64,000 nt of DNA, taken from NCBI RefSeq assembly GCF_024281235.1, contig NZ_JAHWXY010000013.1, positions 23,008-87,007 on the forward strand. The letters are read 5' to 3'. Below are positions 1 to 9,215 of the stretch, one piece after another (within the stretch, counting starts at the first letter, position 1; each line of letters starts with the position of its first letter). Both the position numbers and the translations under genes were made by a program. Source of the DNA: Shinella daejeonensis. GTDB taxonomy: Bacteria; Pseudomonadota; Alphaproteobacteria; Rhizobiales; Rhizobiaceae. The notes below the pieces were generated by a model. The model did not search any database, was not told the origin of the DNA, and saw only the letters and a program-made list of their open reading frames with translations.

Positions 1-1
1 C

Positions 2-739
2 GAGGATACGCGCGTCACCCGCGTCCTTCTCGACCGTTACGGCATCGCCAACCGGCCGTTCGCCTATCACGAGCACAATGCGGGCGAGGCTGGTCCCCGC
101 CTGCTTGCCGCGCTCGATGCCGGAAAATCCGTGGCGCTGGTGTCGGACGCGGGCACGCCGCTCGTGTCCGATCCGGGCTATCGCCTGGCGCTGGCGGCGA
201 TCGAGGCCGGCCACCGGGTCGTGCCGATCCCCGGCGCCTCCGCGCCGCTGGCGGCGCTTGTCGGCGCGGGGCTTCCCAATGACGCCTTTCTCTTCGCCGG
301 TTTCCTGCCCTCGAAAGACAAGGCGCGGCGCGATCGCCTCGCCGCGCTGTCCGCCATTCCCGCCACGCTCGTGTTCTTCGAATCACCCCATCGCATCGCG
401 GCTACCGTCGCCGCCGCCGCCGACGTCCTGGGTGCGGAGCGGCCCGCCTGCGTCTGCCGCGAACTCACGAAGACCTTCGAGGAATTCCGTCGCGGCACGC
501 TTGCCGAGCTTTCGGCCTTCTATGGCGATGGCCATGGGGTGAAGGGCGAGATCGTCTTCGTGGTCGGGCCTCCGGGCGAGGCGCCCGCCCCCGACGACGC
601 CGATGTCGAGCGTCTGCTGGCGACGCTTTCGCGCGACATGCCGGCCGGCAAGGCGGCGACCGAGGCGGCGCGGCGGACGGGACTGCCGCGCAGGGACCTC
701 TACCGGCGGCTGGTCGAGCGGAAGGCCGGCGATGCGTGA
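2..739 (+). CDS. rsmI: 16S rRNA (cytidine1402-2'-O)-methyltransferase RsmI, 5' end missing
   Basis: The gene enters from the left edge; 245 C-terminal residues are visible, read from base 2 with no start codon in the window. RsmI uses SAM to 2'-O-methylate C1402 of 16S rRNA in the decoding centre. The fragment opens with [15 protein letters not shown], has the family motif [13 protein letters not shown] at fragment residues 48-60, then [11 protein letters not shown] and a FFESPHRI segment, all typical of the tetrapyrrole-methylase fold of RsmI. Its last codons overlap the start of yraN by 8 bp, the usual rsmI-yraN pairing of alphaproteobacteria. Confidence 0.95.
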   Translation, partial: EDTRVTRVLLDRYGIANRPFAYHEHNAGEAGPRLLAALDAGKSVALVSDAGTPLVSDPGYRLALAAIEAGHRVVPIPGASAPLAALVGAGLPNDAFLFAGFLPSKDKARRDRLAALSAIPATLVFFESPHRIAATVAAAADVLGAERPACVCRELTKTFEEFRRGTLAELSAFYGDGHGVKGEIVFVVGPPGEAPAPDDADVERLLATLSRDMPAGKAATEAARRTGLPRRDLYRRLVERKAGDA

Positions 740-1100
740 CGGCCCGGCGGATCCGCGGCGGCTCAGGGCCTTTCGCCGGGGGCGCGTCTCGGAATATGCC
801 GCAGCACTCTATCTTGTCGCCAAGGGGTATCGGATCAGCGCTCTGCGGTATCGCACCAGCCTCGGGGAAATCGATATCGTCGCGCGTCGTGGCGATCTCG
901 TCGTCTGCGTCGAGGTGAAGGCGCGCGGCGACGTGGAGAGCGCTCTTTTCGCCGTGACTGCTGAAGCGCAGCGCCGGATCCGCGCGGCAAGCGACCTGTG
1001 GCTTTCGCGCCAGCCGGATGCGACCCGCCTGTCGCTGCGCTGTGATATCGTGGCGGTCACGCCCTGGCGGCTGCCGACGCATGTCGAGAACGCCTTCTGA
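732..1100 (+). CDS. yraN: YraN/UPF0102 family endonuclease-like protein
   Basis: A 122-residue protein of the UPF0102 family, with a restriction-endonuclease-like fold. The core reads [21 protein letters not shown], cut here as GEIDIVARR then VCVEVKAR, giving the E, D and ExK residues expected of a PD-(D/E)xK nuclease. The cellular role is not settled; Holliday-junction-like nuclease activity has been proposed for the family. I chose ATG 732 because the conserved region starts just after it and it overlaps the rsmI end by 8 bp (translational coupling). A longer frame extends upstream but lies wholly inside rsmI. Confidence 0.88.
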   Translation: MRDGPADPRRLRAFRRGRVSEYAAALYLVAKGYRISALRYRTSLGEIDIVARRGDLVVCVEVKARGDVESALFAVTAEAQRRIRAASDLWLSRQPDATRLSLRCDIVAVTPWRLPTHVENAF

Positions 1101-1191
1101 GGCGGATCCGTTAAAATTCGAGCTTTCCTCTGAACCGGGCCGTTACGCTTCGCCGCTATTTTGGAGCGGAACAACGATCCCGGGGGATGAC

Positions 1192-1698
1192 ATGGTTTTG
1201 AAACTGATGCTGGCGGGCATGGTGGCGATCGCCGCCCGCTCGCGGCCGCCGCAGGCTCCAACGAAGGCGTCGAAACCTCTCGTCGCCGCAGCGGTCGACG
1301 ATCTCGAACTGGAAGCCGCGCCGATCAATCCGGCCTGGATTCTGGAGGGCGCCCCAAGGGCGCGCGCGTCGTCTCATTCGAGCGCCGCCGATGATCAGGC
1401 GATGACGGCGGTCTGGGATTGCACGGCCGGGGCCTTCCGCTGGTATTTCGACTGGGACGAGACGGTGGCGATCGTCGAGGGGGAAGTGCATGTCACCTCC
1501 GAGGACGGCGGCCAGCGCACGCTTTCGGCGGGCGACCTTGCCTATTTCCCGGCCGGAACCTGGGCCGTGTGGCGCGTGGACAGCTATGTCCGCAAGATCG
1601 CTTTCTGCCGGCGCCAGATTCCGGCGCCCGTCACGCTCGCTCTGAAGATGGGCGACAAGGTGCGCCGCAAGCTTGCCGGTGGCGGTCTGGCCGCCTGA
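1192..1698 (+). CDS. Cupin-domain protein (DUF861/Cupin_3 type)
   Basis: 168 residues with one small beta-barrel cupin domain at about residues 85-145. The pattern FRWYFDWDETVAIVEGEVHV followed by LSAGDLAYFPAGTWAVWRV matches the Cupin_3 family that includes ureidoglycine aminohydrolase-like proteins. The usual metal-binding histidines of canonical cupins are not obvious, so enzyme activity is uncertain. The N-terminal 40 residues are Ala/Arg-rich and variable. Start ATG 1192 has GGGG just upstream. It sits between yraN and gshB, which are often adjacent in rhizobia, so it may be an insertion or a lineage-specific neighbour. Substrate unknown. Confidence 0.75.
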   Translation: MVLKLMLAGMVAIAARSRPPQAPTKASKPLVAAAVDDLELEAAPINPAWILEGAPRARASSHSSAADDQAMTAVWDCTAGAFRWYFDWDETVAIVEGEVHVTSEDGGQRTLSAGDLAYFPAGTWAVWRVDSYVRKIAFCRRQIPAPVTLALKMGDKVRRKLAGGGLAA

Positions 1699-1799
1699 TC
1701 GGCCGCCACCGCTTCCCTCGGGTGCGCGTAAGCGCGACGCCCGTTGCCTTCGCGCCGGCGGCACCCTAAATGTGTCGGGCAATCCTGAGGGGACACTTC

Positions 1800-2744
1800 A
1801 TGGCAAAGATCACGAATGTCGCGGTCCAGATGGACCACGTCTCGACCATCAATATCGCCGGCGATTCGACCTTCGCCATGAGCCTCGAGGCGCAGGCCCG
1901 CGGCTATCGCCTGTTTCATTATACGCCCGACCGCCTGAGCCTTCGCGACGGCAAGGTCTATGCCACCGTCGAGCCGATGGAACTGCGCGACGTCAGGGGC
2001 GATCACGTCACGCTCGGCCCGCCGGAACGCGTCGATCTTTCGACCATGGACGTCGTGCTGCTGCGGCAGGATCCGCCCTTCGACATGGCCTATATCACCT
2101 CGACGCATCTTCTGGAGCGCATCCACCCGAAAACGCTCGTCGTCAACGATCCGGCCTGGGTGCGCAATTCGCCGGAGAAGATCTTCGTCACCGAATTCGC
2201 AGATCTGATGCCCGCGACGCTGATCACCCGCGATCCGGTGGAAATCCGCCGTTTCCGCGACGAGATGGGCGACATCATCCTCAAGCCGCTCTACGGCAAC
2301 GGCGGGGCCGGGGTCTTTCATTCCACGCGCGACGACCGCAACCTCTCCTCGCTTCTCGAAATGTTCGGCCAGATGTTCCGCGAGCCCTTCATCGCCCAGC
2401 AATATCTGCCCGACGTGCGCAAGGGCGACAAGCGCATTCTGCTGATCGACGGCGAGCCGGCCGGTGCGATCAACCGCGTGCCGGCGGAACATGACAGCCG
2501 CTCCAACATGCATGCCGGCGGCCGCGCGGAGGCGGCGGAACTGACGGCGCGCGAAAAGGAGATCTGCGCCCGCATCGGCCCGGCGCTGCGCGAGCGCGGC
2601 TTCCTGCTCGTCGGTATCGACGTCATCGGCGATTATATGACGGAGATCAATGTGACCTCGCCGACGGGCCTCCGCGAGGTCCGCAATTTCGGCGGCGCCG
2701 ACATCGCCGCCCTCCTCTGGGACGCGATCGAACGCAAGCGCTGA
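1800..2744 (+). CDS. gshB: Glutathione synthetase
   Basis: 314 residues, the usual GshB length (E. coli 316). It joins gamma-glutamylcysteine and glycine with ATP to make glutathione in the cytoplasm. The N-terminal pre-ATP-grasp domain contains [19 protein letters not shown] (near residues 18-36); the ATP-grasp part has [14 protein letters not shown] for nucleotide binding and ends with the metal/substrate segment [12 protein letters not shown]. Start ATG 1800 is preceded by GAGGGG; an in-frame upstream start at 1770 would only add ten unconserved residues. A hairpin terminator follows at 2776-2806. Confidence 0.96.
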   Translation: MAKITNVAVQMDHVSTINIAGDSTFAMSLEAQARGYRLFHYTPDRLSLRDGKVYATVEPMELRDVRGDHVTLGPPERVDLSTMDVVLLRQDPPFDMAYITSTHLLERIHPKTLVVNDPAWVRNSPEKIFVTEFADLMPATLITRDPVEIRRFRDEMGDIILKPLYGNGGAGVFHSTRDDRNLSSLLEMFGQMFREPFIAQQYLPDVRKGDKRILLIDGEPAGAINRVPAEHDSRSNMHAGGRAEAAELTAREKEICARIGPALRERGFLLVGIDVIGDYMTEINVTSPTGLREVRNFGGADIAALLWDAIERKR

Positions 2745-2775
2745 CGGCGCTCCCCTCCGGCCCCCCCCTCGGACG

Positions 2776-2806
2776 GCGGGCGCATGCGAATGCGTCCCGC
2801 TTTCGT
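2776..2806 (+). terminator. Putative rho-independent terminator of gshB
   Basis: Inverted repeat: GCGGG (2776-2780) plus CGCAT (2781-2785), loop GCGA, ATGCG (2790-2794), one bulged T, CCCGC (2796-2800), followed by TTTCGTT. It lies 31 bp after the gshB stop. The T-run is interrupted, so termination strength is inferred. Confidence 0.6.
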
Positions 2807-2959
2807 TCTCCAAATACAACCTCGTGCAACCGGAACGGGGCGCTGCGGAATCTTTGTTCCATATTTGTTCTTGTCTTATCCGGAATCTCGTGCCAAGGTT
2901 GCTGCAATGGTCAGGGGCGGTTGCATGCGGTGCCGGTAGCGGTACGGGCGGGGGCGATC

Positions 2960-4492
2960 ATGGTGGCGCGGGTCAATACGATTGCATTTCAGGGCATCGA
3001 AGGCGTGCCTGTCGACGTCCAGGTGATGGTCGCACCCGGCAAGGTCGGCATGCAGATCGTCGGCCTGCCGGACAAGGCGGTGGCCGAAAGCCGTGAGCGG
3101 GTGCATGCGGCGCTTCATGCCTCCGGCCTGTCGCTGCCACCGAAGCGGGTCACCGTCAACCTCGCGCCTGCCGACCTGCCGAAGGAGGGAAGCCATTACG
3201 ATCTTGCCATTGCGCTCGGCCTGATGGTGGCGCTGGGCGCGGTCCCGGCCGATGCGGTGGCGGGCTATGTCGTCATCGGCGAACTCAATCTCGATGGGAC
3301 GATCGCACCCGTCGCGGGCGCGCTGCCGGCCGCCATCGGCGCCAACGCGCTCGGCAAGGGCCTGATCTGTTCGGCGGAAAACGGTGCGGAGGCCGCCTGG
3401 GCGGGCGGTGATCTTTCCATCCTCGCGCCCCGCAGCCTGATTGCGCTCGCCAATCATTTCAAGGGGACGCAGGTTCTGCCCCGCCCCGAGGCCGCCGTCC
3501 GCGCCGCCGCCGGGAACCTGCCGGATCTGGCCGATATCCGCGGACAGGAAAGCGCCCGGCGGGCGCTGGAGGTGGCGGCGGCGGGAAATCACAATCTGCT
3601 GATGATCGGTCCGCCCGGCTCGGGAAAATCCATGCTCGCCGCGCGGCTCGCCTCGATCCTGCCGCCACTGGCTCCGGCCGAACTGCTCGAAGTCTCGATG
3701 ATTCATTCCATCGGCGGAGCCCTTTCGGGCGGACGGCTTTCCGATCGCCGCCCGTTTCGCGCGCCGCATCATTCGGCGACCATGGCCGCACTCGTCGGCG
3801 GCGGTCCGCGCGCGCGCCCGGGCGAGGTCTCGCTGGCCCATCATGGCGTGCTGTTTCTCGATGAATTGCCGGAATTCTCGCCCCAGGCGCTGGATGCGCT
3901 GCGCCAGCCGCTCGAAACCGGAGAATGCGTGATCGCGCGCGCCAGCCATCGGGTGAGCTATCCGGCCGCCGTGCAACTGGTGGCGGCGATGAACCCCTGC
4001 CGTTGCGGCATGGCGGGCGAACCCGGGCGAAGCTGCGCCCGCGGGCCGCGCTGCGCCGCCGACTATCAGGCGCGGGTCTCCGGACCGTTGATGGACCGCA
4101 TCGACATCCGTATCGATGTTCCGGCCGTCGCGGCGACGGACCTGATCCGCCCGGCGGCGGCGGAGACGAGTGCGGCGGTGGCGCGCCGCGTGGCGCAGGC
4201 GCGGGTCCTCCAGGCCGAGCGTTTCGCGCGGCTCGGCGTGCCGGCGGTCACCAGCAACGCCCGCGCCGCCACGGCGCTGGTGGAGCGGATCGCCGAACCC
4301 GATGCCGCCGGCCTTCAGCTTCTGCGCGATGCCGCAGAGAAGATGCGCTTCTCGGCGCGCGCCTATCACCGGGTGCTCAAGGTCGCCCGCACGCTCGCCG
4401 ATCTCGATGGCGCGGCGCAGGTCGGGCGTATCCATCTGGCCGAGGCGATCTCCTATCGCATGGCCGGCGACAGGCTGGCCGCCGCGGCCTGA
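2960..4492 (+). CDS. comM: ComM/YifB-family Mg-chelatase-like AAA+ ATPase
   Basis: 510 residues. ComM proteins are AAA+ helicases that help branch migration of incoming DNA during natural transformation; in non-competent bacteria the role is less clear. Visible parts: an N-terminal S5/Lon-like ChlI domain (about 5-165) with VNLAPADLPKEGSHYDL, Walker A GPPGSGKS at 217-224, Walker B VLFLDELPEF at 297-306, and a cysteine cluster NPCRCG...CARGPRC at 345-365 typical of YifB/ComM. The C-terminal Mg_chelatase_C domain ends with ISYRM. ATG 2960 follows a G-rich SD and fits the family start MVARVNTIAFQG; a TTG at 2921 is less likely. Convergent with cysK. Confidence 0.93.
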   Translation: MVARVNTIAFQGIEGVPVDVQVMVAPGKVGMQIVGLPDKAVAESRERVHAALHASGLSLPPKRVTVNLAPADLPKEGSHYDLAIALGLMVALGAVPADAVAGYVVIGELNLDGTIAPVAGALPAAIGANALGKGLICSAENGAEAAWAGGDLSILAPRSLIALANHFKGTQVLPRPEAAVRAAAGNLPDLADIRGQESARRALEVAAAGNHNLLMIGPPGSGKSMLAARLASILPPLAPAELLEVSMIHSIGGALSGGRLSDRRPFRAPHHSATMAALVGGGPRARPGEVSLAHHGVLFLDELPEFSPQALDALRQPLETGECVIARASHRVSYPAAVQLVAAMNPCRCGMAGEPGRSCARGPRCAADYQARVSGPLMDRIDIRIDVPAVAATDLIRPAAAETSAAVARRVAQARVLQAERFARLGVPAVTSNARAATALVERIAEPDAAGLQLLRDAAEKMRFSARAYHRVLKVARTLADLDGAAQVGRIHLAEAISYRMAGDRLAAAA

Positions 4493-4500
4493 GCGCGCGT

Positions 4501-4516
4501 CCCCGGAAAGCCGGGG
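4501..4516. terminator. Hairpin between convergent comM and cysK
   Basis: Perfect inverted repeat CCCCGG-AAAG-CCGGGG placed 9 bp after comM and 49 bp after the end of cysK on the other strand. No clear T-run, so a shared terminator or transcript-end stabiliser is inferred. Confidence 0.45.
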
Positions 4517-4564
4517 TTCCCGGAGGCGAGGGGAAGAAGACGCAGGGCCTTCCTCCCGACGGGT

Positions 4565-5533
4565 TCAGTTTCCAAGACCCTCGAAGAGCGCGGTGGAGAG
4601 ATAGCGCTCGGCGAAGGACGGAATGATGACGACCAGGGTCTTGCCGGCGTTTTCCGGCCGGCTGCCCACCTTGACGGCGGCGGCAAGCGCTGCGCCGGAG
4701 GAAATGCCGACGGGTACGCCCTCCAGCCGCGCCACGAGCCGCGCGGTCTCGAAAGCCTCGTCATTGGTGACCGTCACCACCTCGTCATAGACGGAGCGGT
4801 CGAGCACCGCCGGCGCGAAGCCTGCGCCGATGCCCTGGATCTTGTGCGGGCCGGGATCGCCGCCCGACAGGACGGGGCTGTCGGTCGGTTCGACCGCCAC
4901 GACCCTCACGCCCGGCTTGCGCGCCTTCAGCATCTGCCCCGCGCCGGTGATCGTGCCGCCGGTGCCGATGCCGGAGATCAGGATATCGACCTTGCCTTCC
5001 GTGTCGTTCCAGATCTCCTCGCCGGTCGTGCGGCGATGAATATCGGGATTGGCGGGGTTTTCGAACTGCTGCGGGATCACTGCGTCCGGAATGCTGGCGG
5101 CCAGTTCCTCGGCCTTGGCGATCGCGCCCTTCATGCCCTTGGGGCCTTCCGTCAGCACCAGTTCGGCCCCCAGCAGCGCCAGCATCTTGCGCCGTTCGAT
5201 CGACATGGTTTCCGGCATGGTGAGGATCAGCCGATAGCCCTTGGCGGCGGCGGCGAAGGCAAGCGCGATGCCCGTATTGCCGGACGTCGGCTCCACCAGC
5301 GTCGATTTGCCGGGCGTGATCCGGCCCGCCGCCTCCAGCGCCTCGATCATCGCCACGCCGATCCGGTCCTTGACCGAGGCGATCGGGTTGAAGAATTCAA
5401 GCTTGGCGAGAATGTCGGCCTCGACGCCTTTCTCCCTGGCGAATTTTTCGAGGCGGACAAGGGGCGTATCGCCGATCGTCTCGGTAATCGAGCCATAGAT
5501 GCGGCCACGGCCAGGCTTGCGGTTGTCGGTCAT
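4565..5533 (-). CDS. cysK: Cysteine synthase A (O-acetylserine sulfhydrylase)
   Basis: 322 residues, a PLP enzyme that makes cysteine from O-acetylserine and sulfide. The PLP lysine is K55 in the motif ASVKDR; the substrate loop EPTSGNTG is at 81-88; the phosphate-binding segment [11 protein letters not shown] and the late GISSGAA motif are intact. The length and the motifs fit CysK rather than cystathionine beta-synthase. Start ATG at 5533 is preceded by GAGGGAGACTGCG on the minus strand, a good SD. It appears to be a single-gene unit, since the gene upstream (acetyltransferase) ends in a strong hairpin. Confidence 0.95.
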   Translation of the reverse strand: MTDNRKPGRGRIYGSITETIGDTPLVRLEKFAREKGVEADILAKLEFFNPIASVKDRIGVAMIEALEAAGRITPGKSTLVEPTSGNTGIALAFAAAAKGYRLILTMPETMSIERRKMLALLGAELVLTEGPKGMKGAIAKAEELAASIPDAVIPQQFENPANPDIHRRTTGEEIWNDTEGKVDILISGIGTGGTITGAGQMLKARKPGVRVVAVEPTDSPVLSGGDPGPHKIQGIGAGFAPAVLDRSVYDEVVTVTNDEAFETARLVARLEGVPVGISSGAALAAAVKVGSRPENAGKTLVVIIPSFAERYLSTALFEGLGN

Positions 5534-5612
5534 CGCAGTCTCCCTCTTTGCGGTTGGGAGGAAGATAGAATGGAAATCCCGCTCCGGCGAGTCCGGATAT
5601 CGGGCGTCACTT

Positions 5613-5640
5613 TGACGCGCGCCTGCCGCAGGCGGCGTCA
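5613..5640 (-). terminator. Hairpin overlapping the stop codon of the acetyltransferase gene
   Basis: Inverted repeat with arms TGACGC+CGCCTG and CAGGCG+GCGTCA, a CCG loop and one bulged base. It includes the TGA of the minus-strand gene (5638-5640). No T-run follows, so it may end the dut operon transcript or only protect its 3' end. Confidence 0.45.
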
Positions 5641-6525
5641 GAATTCCGCAAGCGGTGAAAGCCCGAAGGGATGCGGCGGGATCAGCGCCTCCGCGCCTCT
5701 CATCATCAAGGTGAGACGGTCGCTTTCGGCCACCGCCTTTCCCTGCCAGTCGAGGTGATCGGGAGAAAACCGGGTGACGATACGGGTGGGGGAAAGGTCG
5801 AGCGCGGCAAGAATATCGGCAAGCGGCGGGATGGTGGGGCCGGCGATATCGACGAGGTCGAAGAGGCCGCCGTCCCCGGTGCGCCAGGCGATCGCGGCGG
5901 TGCTGTCCTCCATGAACGCAAGCCGGATATCGGGCGAAAGCGCGGCGTTGAACAAGAACATCTCCACCTGCCGCAGCGGTGCGAAACGGTCGGCGACCGG
6001 GCGGCGGGCGTCGAGAAGCCGCCGTAGCAGCGTGATGTCGGCATCGTTGCGCAGATCAAGAGGACGGGCTCCGGCGGTAGCGCCCCTTGATGGCGGCGGT
6101 CCCTCGAAACGGTATAGCGGCAGCGGGCGGAAGCCGAAGGGCGTATAAAGCGCCGGCGTGTCGGTGAGCAGGGTCACGGCCTCGAAGCCTTCCGCCGCGC
6201 AATGGTTAAGGGCGGCTCCGATGAGATCGCGGAAGAGCCCCTGTCGCCGCCATTGCGGCCGCACCGCGCCCGATTGCAGGCCGGCGCCGCGCACGAACGT
6301 CCCGCCGATGACAAGCGGTATCGAGAAGGCGCAGAGGCTGGCGACGCAGGTCCCCGCCGCATCGAACCAGCCGAAAGGCGCAAGCGTCGGATCCGGTCCG
6401 CCGAGCGCGTCGAGGATGGTGATATCGATACCGAACGTATCGTGAAGAAGATCGGCGAAGGCCCGCCATGCGGCGGGATCGCCGCCATGGTCCGAACGGA
6501 AGGTCAGGCGGTGACGCGCCTGCAC
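5638..6525 (-). CDS. GNAT-family N-acetyltransferase (Eis/YhbS-like)
   Basis: 295 residues. The N-terminal half is a GNAT fold: the acetyl-CoA loop [15 protein letters not shown] is at about residues 88-102, preceded by a strand ending in [10 protein letters not shown] and followed by [16 protein letters not shown], which is typical of the YhbS/Eis type. The C-terminal half is a second, divergent GNAT or SCP2-like domain. The acceptor substrate cannot be told. The start is GTG at 6525, only 3 bp after the dut stop, so it is probably translated from the dut mRNA. No near-perfect SD is visible, consistent with coupling. Confidence 0.75.
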   Translation of the reverse strand: MQARHRLTFRSDHGGDPAAWRAFADLLHDTFGIDITILDALGGPDPTLAPFGWFDAAGTCVASLCAFSIPLVIGGTFVRGAGLQSGAVRPQWRRQGLFRDLIGAALNHCAAEGFEAVTLLTDTPALYTPFGFRPLPLYRFEGPPPSRGATAGARPLDLRNDADITLLRRLLDARRPVADRFAPLRQVEMFLFNAALSPDIRLAFMEDSTAAIAWRTGDGGLFDLVDIAGPTIPPLADILAALDLSPTRIVTRFSPDHLDWQGKAVAESDRLTLMMRGAEALIPPHPFGLSPLAEF

Positions 6526-6528
6526 GGC

Positions 6529-6987
6529 TTATCGCACACCCGTCGAGCCGAAACCGCCGGTCCCGCGCGCGGTCCGGCTTGCCGCGGCCACTTCCACCAC
6601 CGCAGCCTGCACGACCGGGGTGACGACCATCTGGGCGATGCGCATGCCGCGCTCGATGGTGAAGGCTTCCGCGCCGAGGTTGACGAGCAGCACCTTGACC
6701 TCGCCGCGATAATCGCTGTCGACGGTGCCGGGCGTGTTGAGGCAGGTGAGGCCATGCCGCAAGGCCAGCCCCGAGCGCGGCCGCACCTGCCCCTCGAAAC
6801 CGTGCGGGATCTCGAAGACGAACCCCGTCGGCACCAGCGTGCGCTCGCCCGGCGCAAGCGTCAGGGCGGCGTCAGCGGCGACGGCGGCGCGCAGGTCCAT
6901 GCCGGCGGCGCCGGCGGTCTCGTAGGAGGGCAGATCCATGCCCTCGCCGTGCGGCAGGCGGATGATTTGGAGAGAGGGTGCGATCAT
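6529..6987 (-). CDS. dut: dUTP diphosphatase
   Basis: 152 residues; hydrolyses dUTP to dUMP and pyrophosphate, keeping uracil out of DNA and supplying dTMP synthesis. All five trimeric dUTPase motifs are present: AGMDLRA (28-34), PRSGLA (70-75), [16 protein letters not shown] (84-99), [11 protein letters not shown] (112-122) and [10 protein letters not shown] (141-150). ATG 6987 matches the family start ([12 protein letters not shown]); an earlier in-frame start at 7077 would overlap the divergent prfC start region. It is followed at once by the acetyltransferase gene. Confidence 0.96.
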   Translation of the reverse strand: MIAPSLQIIRLPHGEGMDLPSYETAGAAGMDLRAAVAADAALTLAPGERTLVPTGFVFEIPHGFEGQVRPRSGLALRHGLTCLNTPGTVDSDYRGEVKVLLVNLGAEAFTIERGMRIAQMVVTPVVQAAVVEVAAASRTARGTGGFGSTGVR

Positions 6988-7079
6988 GGCTCCATAAGCC
7001 GGCGGCGGTCTCCCGTCGTCAATTGCACTTTTCCGGCGGAGACTGTAAAGACCGCGCAACTCACAGGAAAATGACAAGA

Positions 7080-8660
7080 ATGGCCGAAACCCTCGCCAAG
7101 GCGGTCTCCCGCCGCCGCACCTTCGCGATCATCGCGCACCCCGACGCCGGCAAGACCACGCTCACCGAGAAACTGCTGCTTTTCGGCGGCGCGATCCAGC
7201 TTGCCGGCGAGGTGAAAGCCAAGAAGGACCGCGTCCAGACCCGGTCGGACTGGATGAAGATCGAGCGCGAGCGCGGTATCTCCGTGGTCACCTCCGTCAT
7301 GACCTTCGAATATGGCGGCAACGTCTTCAATATCCTCGATACGCCCGGCCACGAGGACTTTGCCGACGACACCTACCGCACGCTGACGGCGGTGGACGCC
7401 GCCGTGATGGTGATTGATGCGGCCAAGGGCATCGAGCCGCGAACGCTGAAGCTTTTCGAGGTCTGCCGGCTGCGCGACATTCCGATCCTCACGTTCGTCA
7501 ACAAGATGGACCGCGAAAGCCGCGATCCTTTCGAGATCCTCGACGAGGTGGAGGAAAAGCTGGCGCTCGACACCGCGCCTGTCACCTGGCCCGTCGGCCG
7601 GTCGAAGACATTCTGCGGTTCGTTCCATCTTGCCGACGGTACGTTCCGCGGCTCCGATACGCAGGTCGAGCCGTTGAAGGTGGACGATCCGGCGGAGATC
7701 GCCGCGCGCCTGCCGGAAAACGAAAGACAGGCTTTCCTGGAGGAGATGGAACTGGCCCGCGGGGCCTGTCGCCCGTTCGAGCACCAAGCCTTTCTCGAAG
7801 GGCATATGACGCCGGTCTTCTTCGGCTCGGCGCTCAAGAATTTCGGCGTGCGCGACCTGATAGAGGCGCTCGGCGCCTTCGCGCCGCCCCCGCGCGATCA
7901 GGTGGCGGATGTGCGCACGGTCCACGCTGCGGAAGACAGGATGACGGCCTTCGTCTTCAAGATCCAGGCCAATATGGACCCGAACCATCGCGACCGCATC
8001 GCCTTCGCCCGGGTTTGCTCGGGCATGCTGGAGCGCGGCATGAAGGTGCGCCTGGCGCGCACCGGCAAGCAGATCGGCCTGACGGCGCCACAGTTCTTTT
8101 TCGCATCCCAGCGCCAGCTTGCCGATACGGCCTATGCCGGTGACGTGGTCGGCATCCCGAACCACGGCACGTTGCGCATCGGCGATACGCTGACGGAGGG
8201 CGAGGCGCTGGTCTTCGAGGGCGTACCGAATTTCGCGCCGGAAATCCTGCGCCGCGTGCGGCTTGAAGATGCGATGAAGGCCAAGAAGCTCAGGGAGGCG
8301 CTGCACCAGATGGCGGAGGAGGGCGTCGTCCAGCTATTCACGCCGGAGGACGGCTCGCCGGCCATCGTGGGTGTCGTCGGCGCGCTGCAACTCGACGTGC
8401 TGAAGGAGCGGCTTCAGGTGGAATACGGCCTGCCGGTCTCCTTCGAAGTCTCGCGTTTTTCCGTCTGCCGCTGGATTTCCGCCGACAAGGCGGCCGATCT
8501 TGAGACGTTCATCACCGAGCGGCGCGGCGACATCGCGCGGGACCTCGATGGCGACCCGGTGTTCATGGCGCAGGATGCGTTTTCCCTGCGTTACGAGTCG
8601 GAACGTTACCCGGCTATCGGAATGGTCGCGATCAAGGAATATCACGTCGTCAAGGCGTGA
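7080..8660 (+). CDS. prfC: Peptide chain release factor 3 (RF3)
   Basis: 526 residues, standard RF3 length. This translational GTPase removes RF1/RF2 from the ribosome after termination. The G1 motif AHPDAGKT is at 19-26, switch [10 protein letters not shown] at about 85-92, and NKMD at about 139-142; the C-terminal part contains the RF3-specific RFQVVEY-like region, here [17 protein letters not shown] 7080 ([13 protein letters not shown]) is taken as start; ATG 7071 (adding MTR) is an equal alternative, since the only SD-like stretch AGGA lies 3 bp before 7071 and 12 bp before 7080. Divergent from dut, convergent with the GFA gene. Confidence 0.94.
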   Translation: MAETLAKAVSRRRTFAIIAHPDAGKTTLTEKLLLFGGAIQLAGEVKAKKDRVQTRSDWMKIERERGISVVTSVMTFEYGGNVFNILDTPGHEDFADDTYRTLTAVDAAVMVIDAAKGIEPRTLKLFEVCRLRDIPILTFVNKMDRESRDPFEILDEVEEKLALDTAPVTWPVGRSKTFCGSFHLADGTFRGSDTQVEPLKVDDPAEIAARLPENERQAFLEEMELARGACRPFEHQAFLEGHMTPVFFGSALKNFGVRDLIEALGAFAPPPRDQVADVRTVHAAEDRMTAFVFKIQANMDPNHRDRIAFARVCSGMLERGMKVRLARTGKQIGLTAPQFFFASQRQLADTAYAGDVVGIPNHGTLRIGDTLTEGEALVFEGVPNFAPEILRRVRLEDAMKAKKLREALHQMAEEGVVQLFTPEDGSPAIVGVVGALQLDVLKERLQVEYGLPVSFEVSRFSVCRWISADKAADLETFITERRGDIARDLDGDPVFMAQDAFSLRYESERYPAIGMVAIKEYHVVKA

Positions 8661-8673
8661 TGGCGCCGGACCT

Positions 8674-9078
8674 TCAGTCGCCCGGCCGGCCCGGCAGCGC
8701 GGACAGTTCGTCGAACCAGTCCATTGCGTATGCACACCAGATCTGGTGTTGCGGCTTGAGACTGGCGCGCTGGTTGATGCTTCCCCATCGGATGCCCCAG
8801 GTCTCATCGTCTTCGCCGGTGCCGCTGGTAAAGAGGGGAGAGCCGCATTTCGGGCAGAAATGTTGCAGACGCTTGCGCTCGCTGTCGCCGGTTCTGATGT
8901 AGACCTGCGGCCTATCGGCGGTCAGGCGGATGGCGTCGCGCCGGGCGGTCACCGTTACCCGATAGACGGAACCGGTCAGCCGCTGGCAGGCCGTGCAATG
9001 GCAGATCAAAACGGACCCCGGATCGATCTCGGCCTCATAGGTCACGAAACCGCAATGACATTGCCCGTCGATATGCAT
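8674..9078 (-). CDS. GFA-family (glutathione-dependent formaldehyde-activating) zinc protein
   Basis: 134 residues with the CENP-V/GFA zinc fold. Expected zinc ligands are all there: CHC at 7-9, CHCTAC at 26-31 and CPKCG further on. Family members include the glutathione-dependent formaldehyde-activating enzyme Gfa, but many are of unknown function, so no reaction is assigned. ATG 9078 is chosen because GTGGGGA lies about 8 bp before it; a GTG at 9093 would add five residues. The gene ends 14 bp from the prfC stop on the other strand. Confidence 0.85.
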   Translation of the reverse strand: MHIDGQCHCGFVTYEAEIDPGSVLICHCTACQRLTGSVYRVTVTARRDAIRLTADRPQVYIRTGDSERKRLQHFCPKCGSPLFTSGTGEDDETWGIRWGSINQRASLKPQHQIWCAYAMDWFDELSALPGRPGD

Positions 9079-9109
9079 ATCCGCATTCCCCACGCCACAG
9101 GATGATCCG

Positions 9110-9124
9110 TTAACGCATTGTTAC
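9110..9124. promoter_or_regulatory. Candidate CtrA-like box (TTAA-N7-TTAC)
   Basis: TTAACGCATTGTTAC matches 7 of 8 fixed bases of the alphaproteobacterial CtrA half-site pair TTAA-N7-TTAA. It lies in the 137-bp divergent gap between the GFA gene and the amidotransferase gene. A second TTAACG stretch occurs near 9153. One site by pattern only, so weak. Confidence 0.25.
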
Positions 9125-9215
9125 CTATTTGTGCGGAAACTTGCGACAGCATCATGGTTAACGAAACGCGAATGCCGCCGGCCCCGCCTTCGGCTTCGCA
9201 TGCGGGATGGACGTC

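Noticed and set aside
9207..9215. ATG 9207 as start of the amidotransferase
   Set aside because: It would hide the catalytic Cys2; the Ntn fold needs Cys right after Met.
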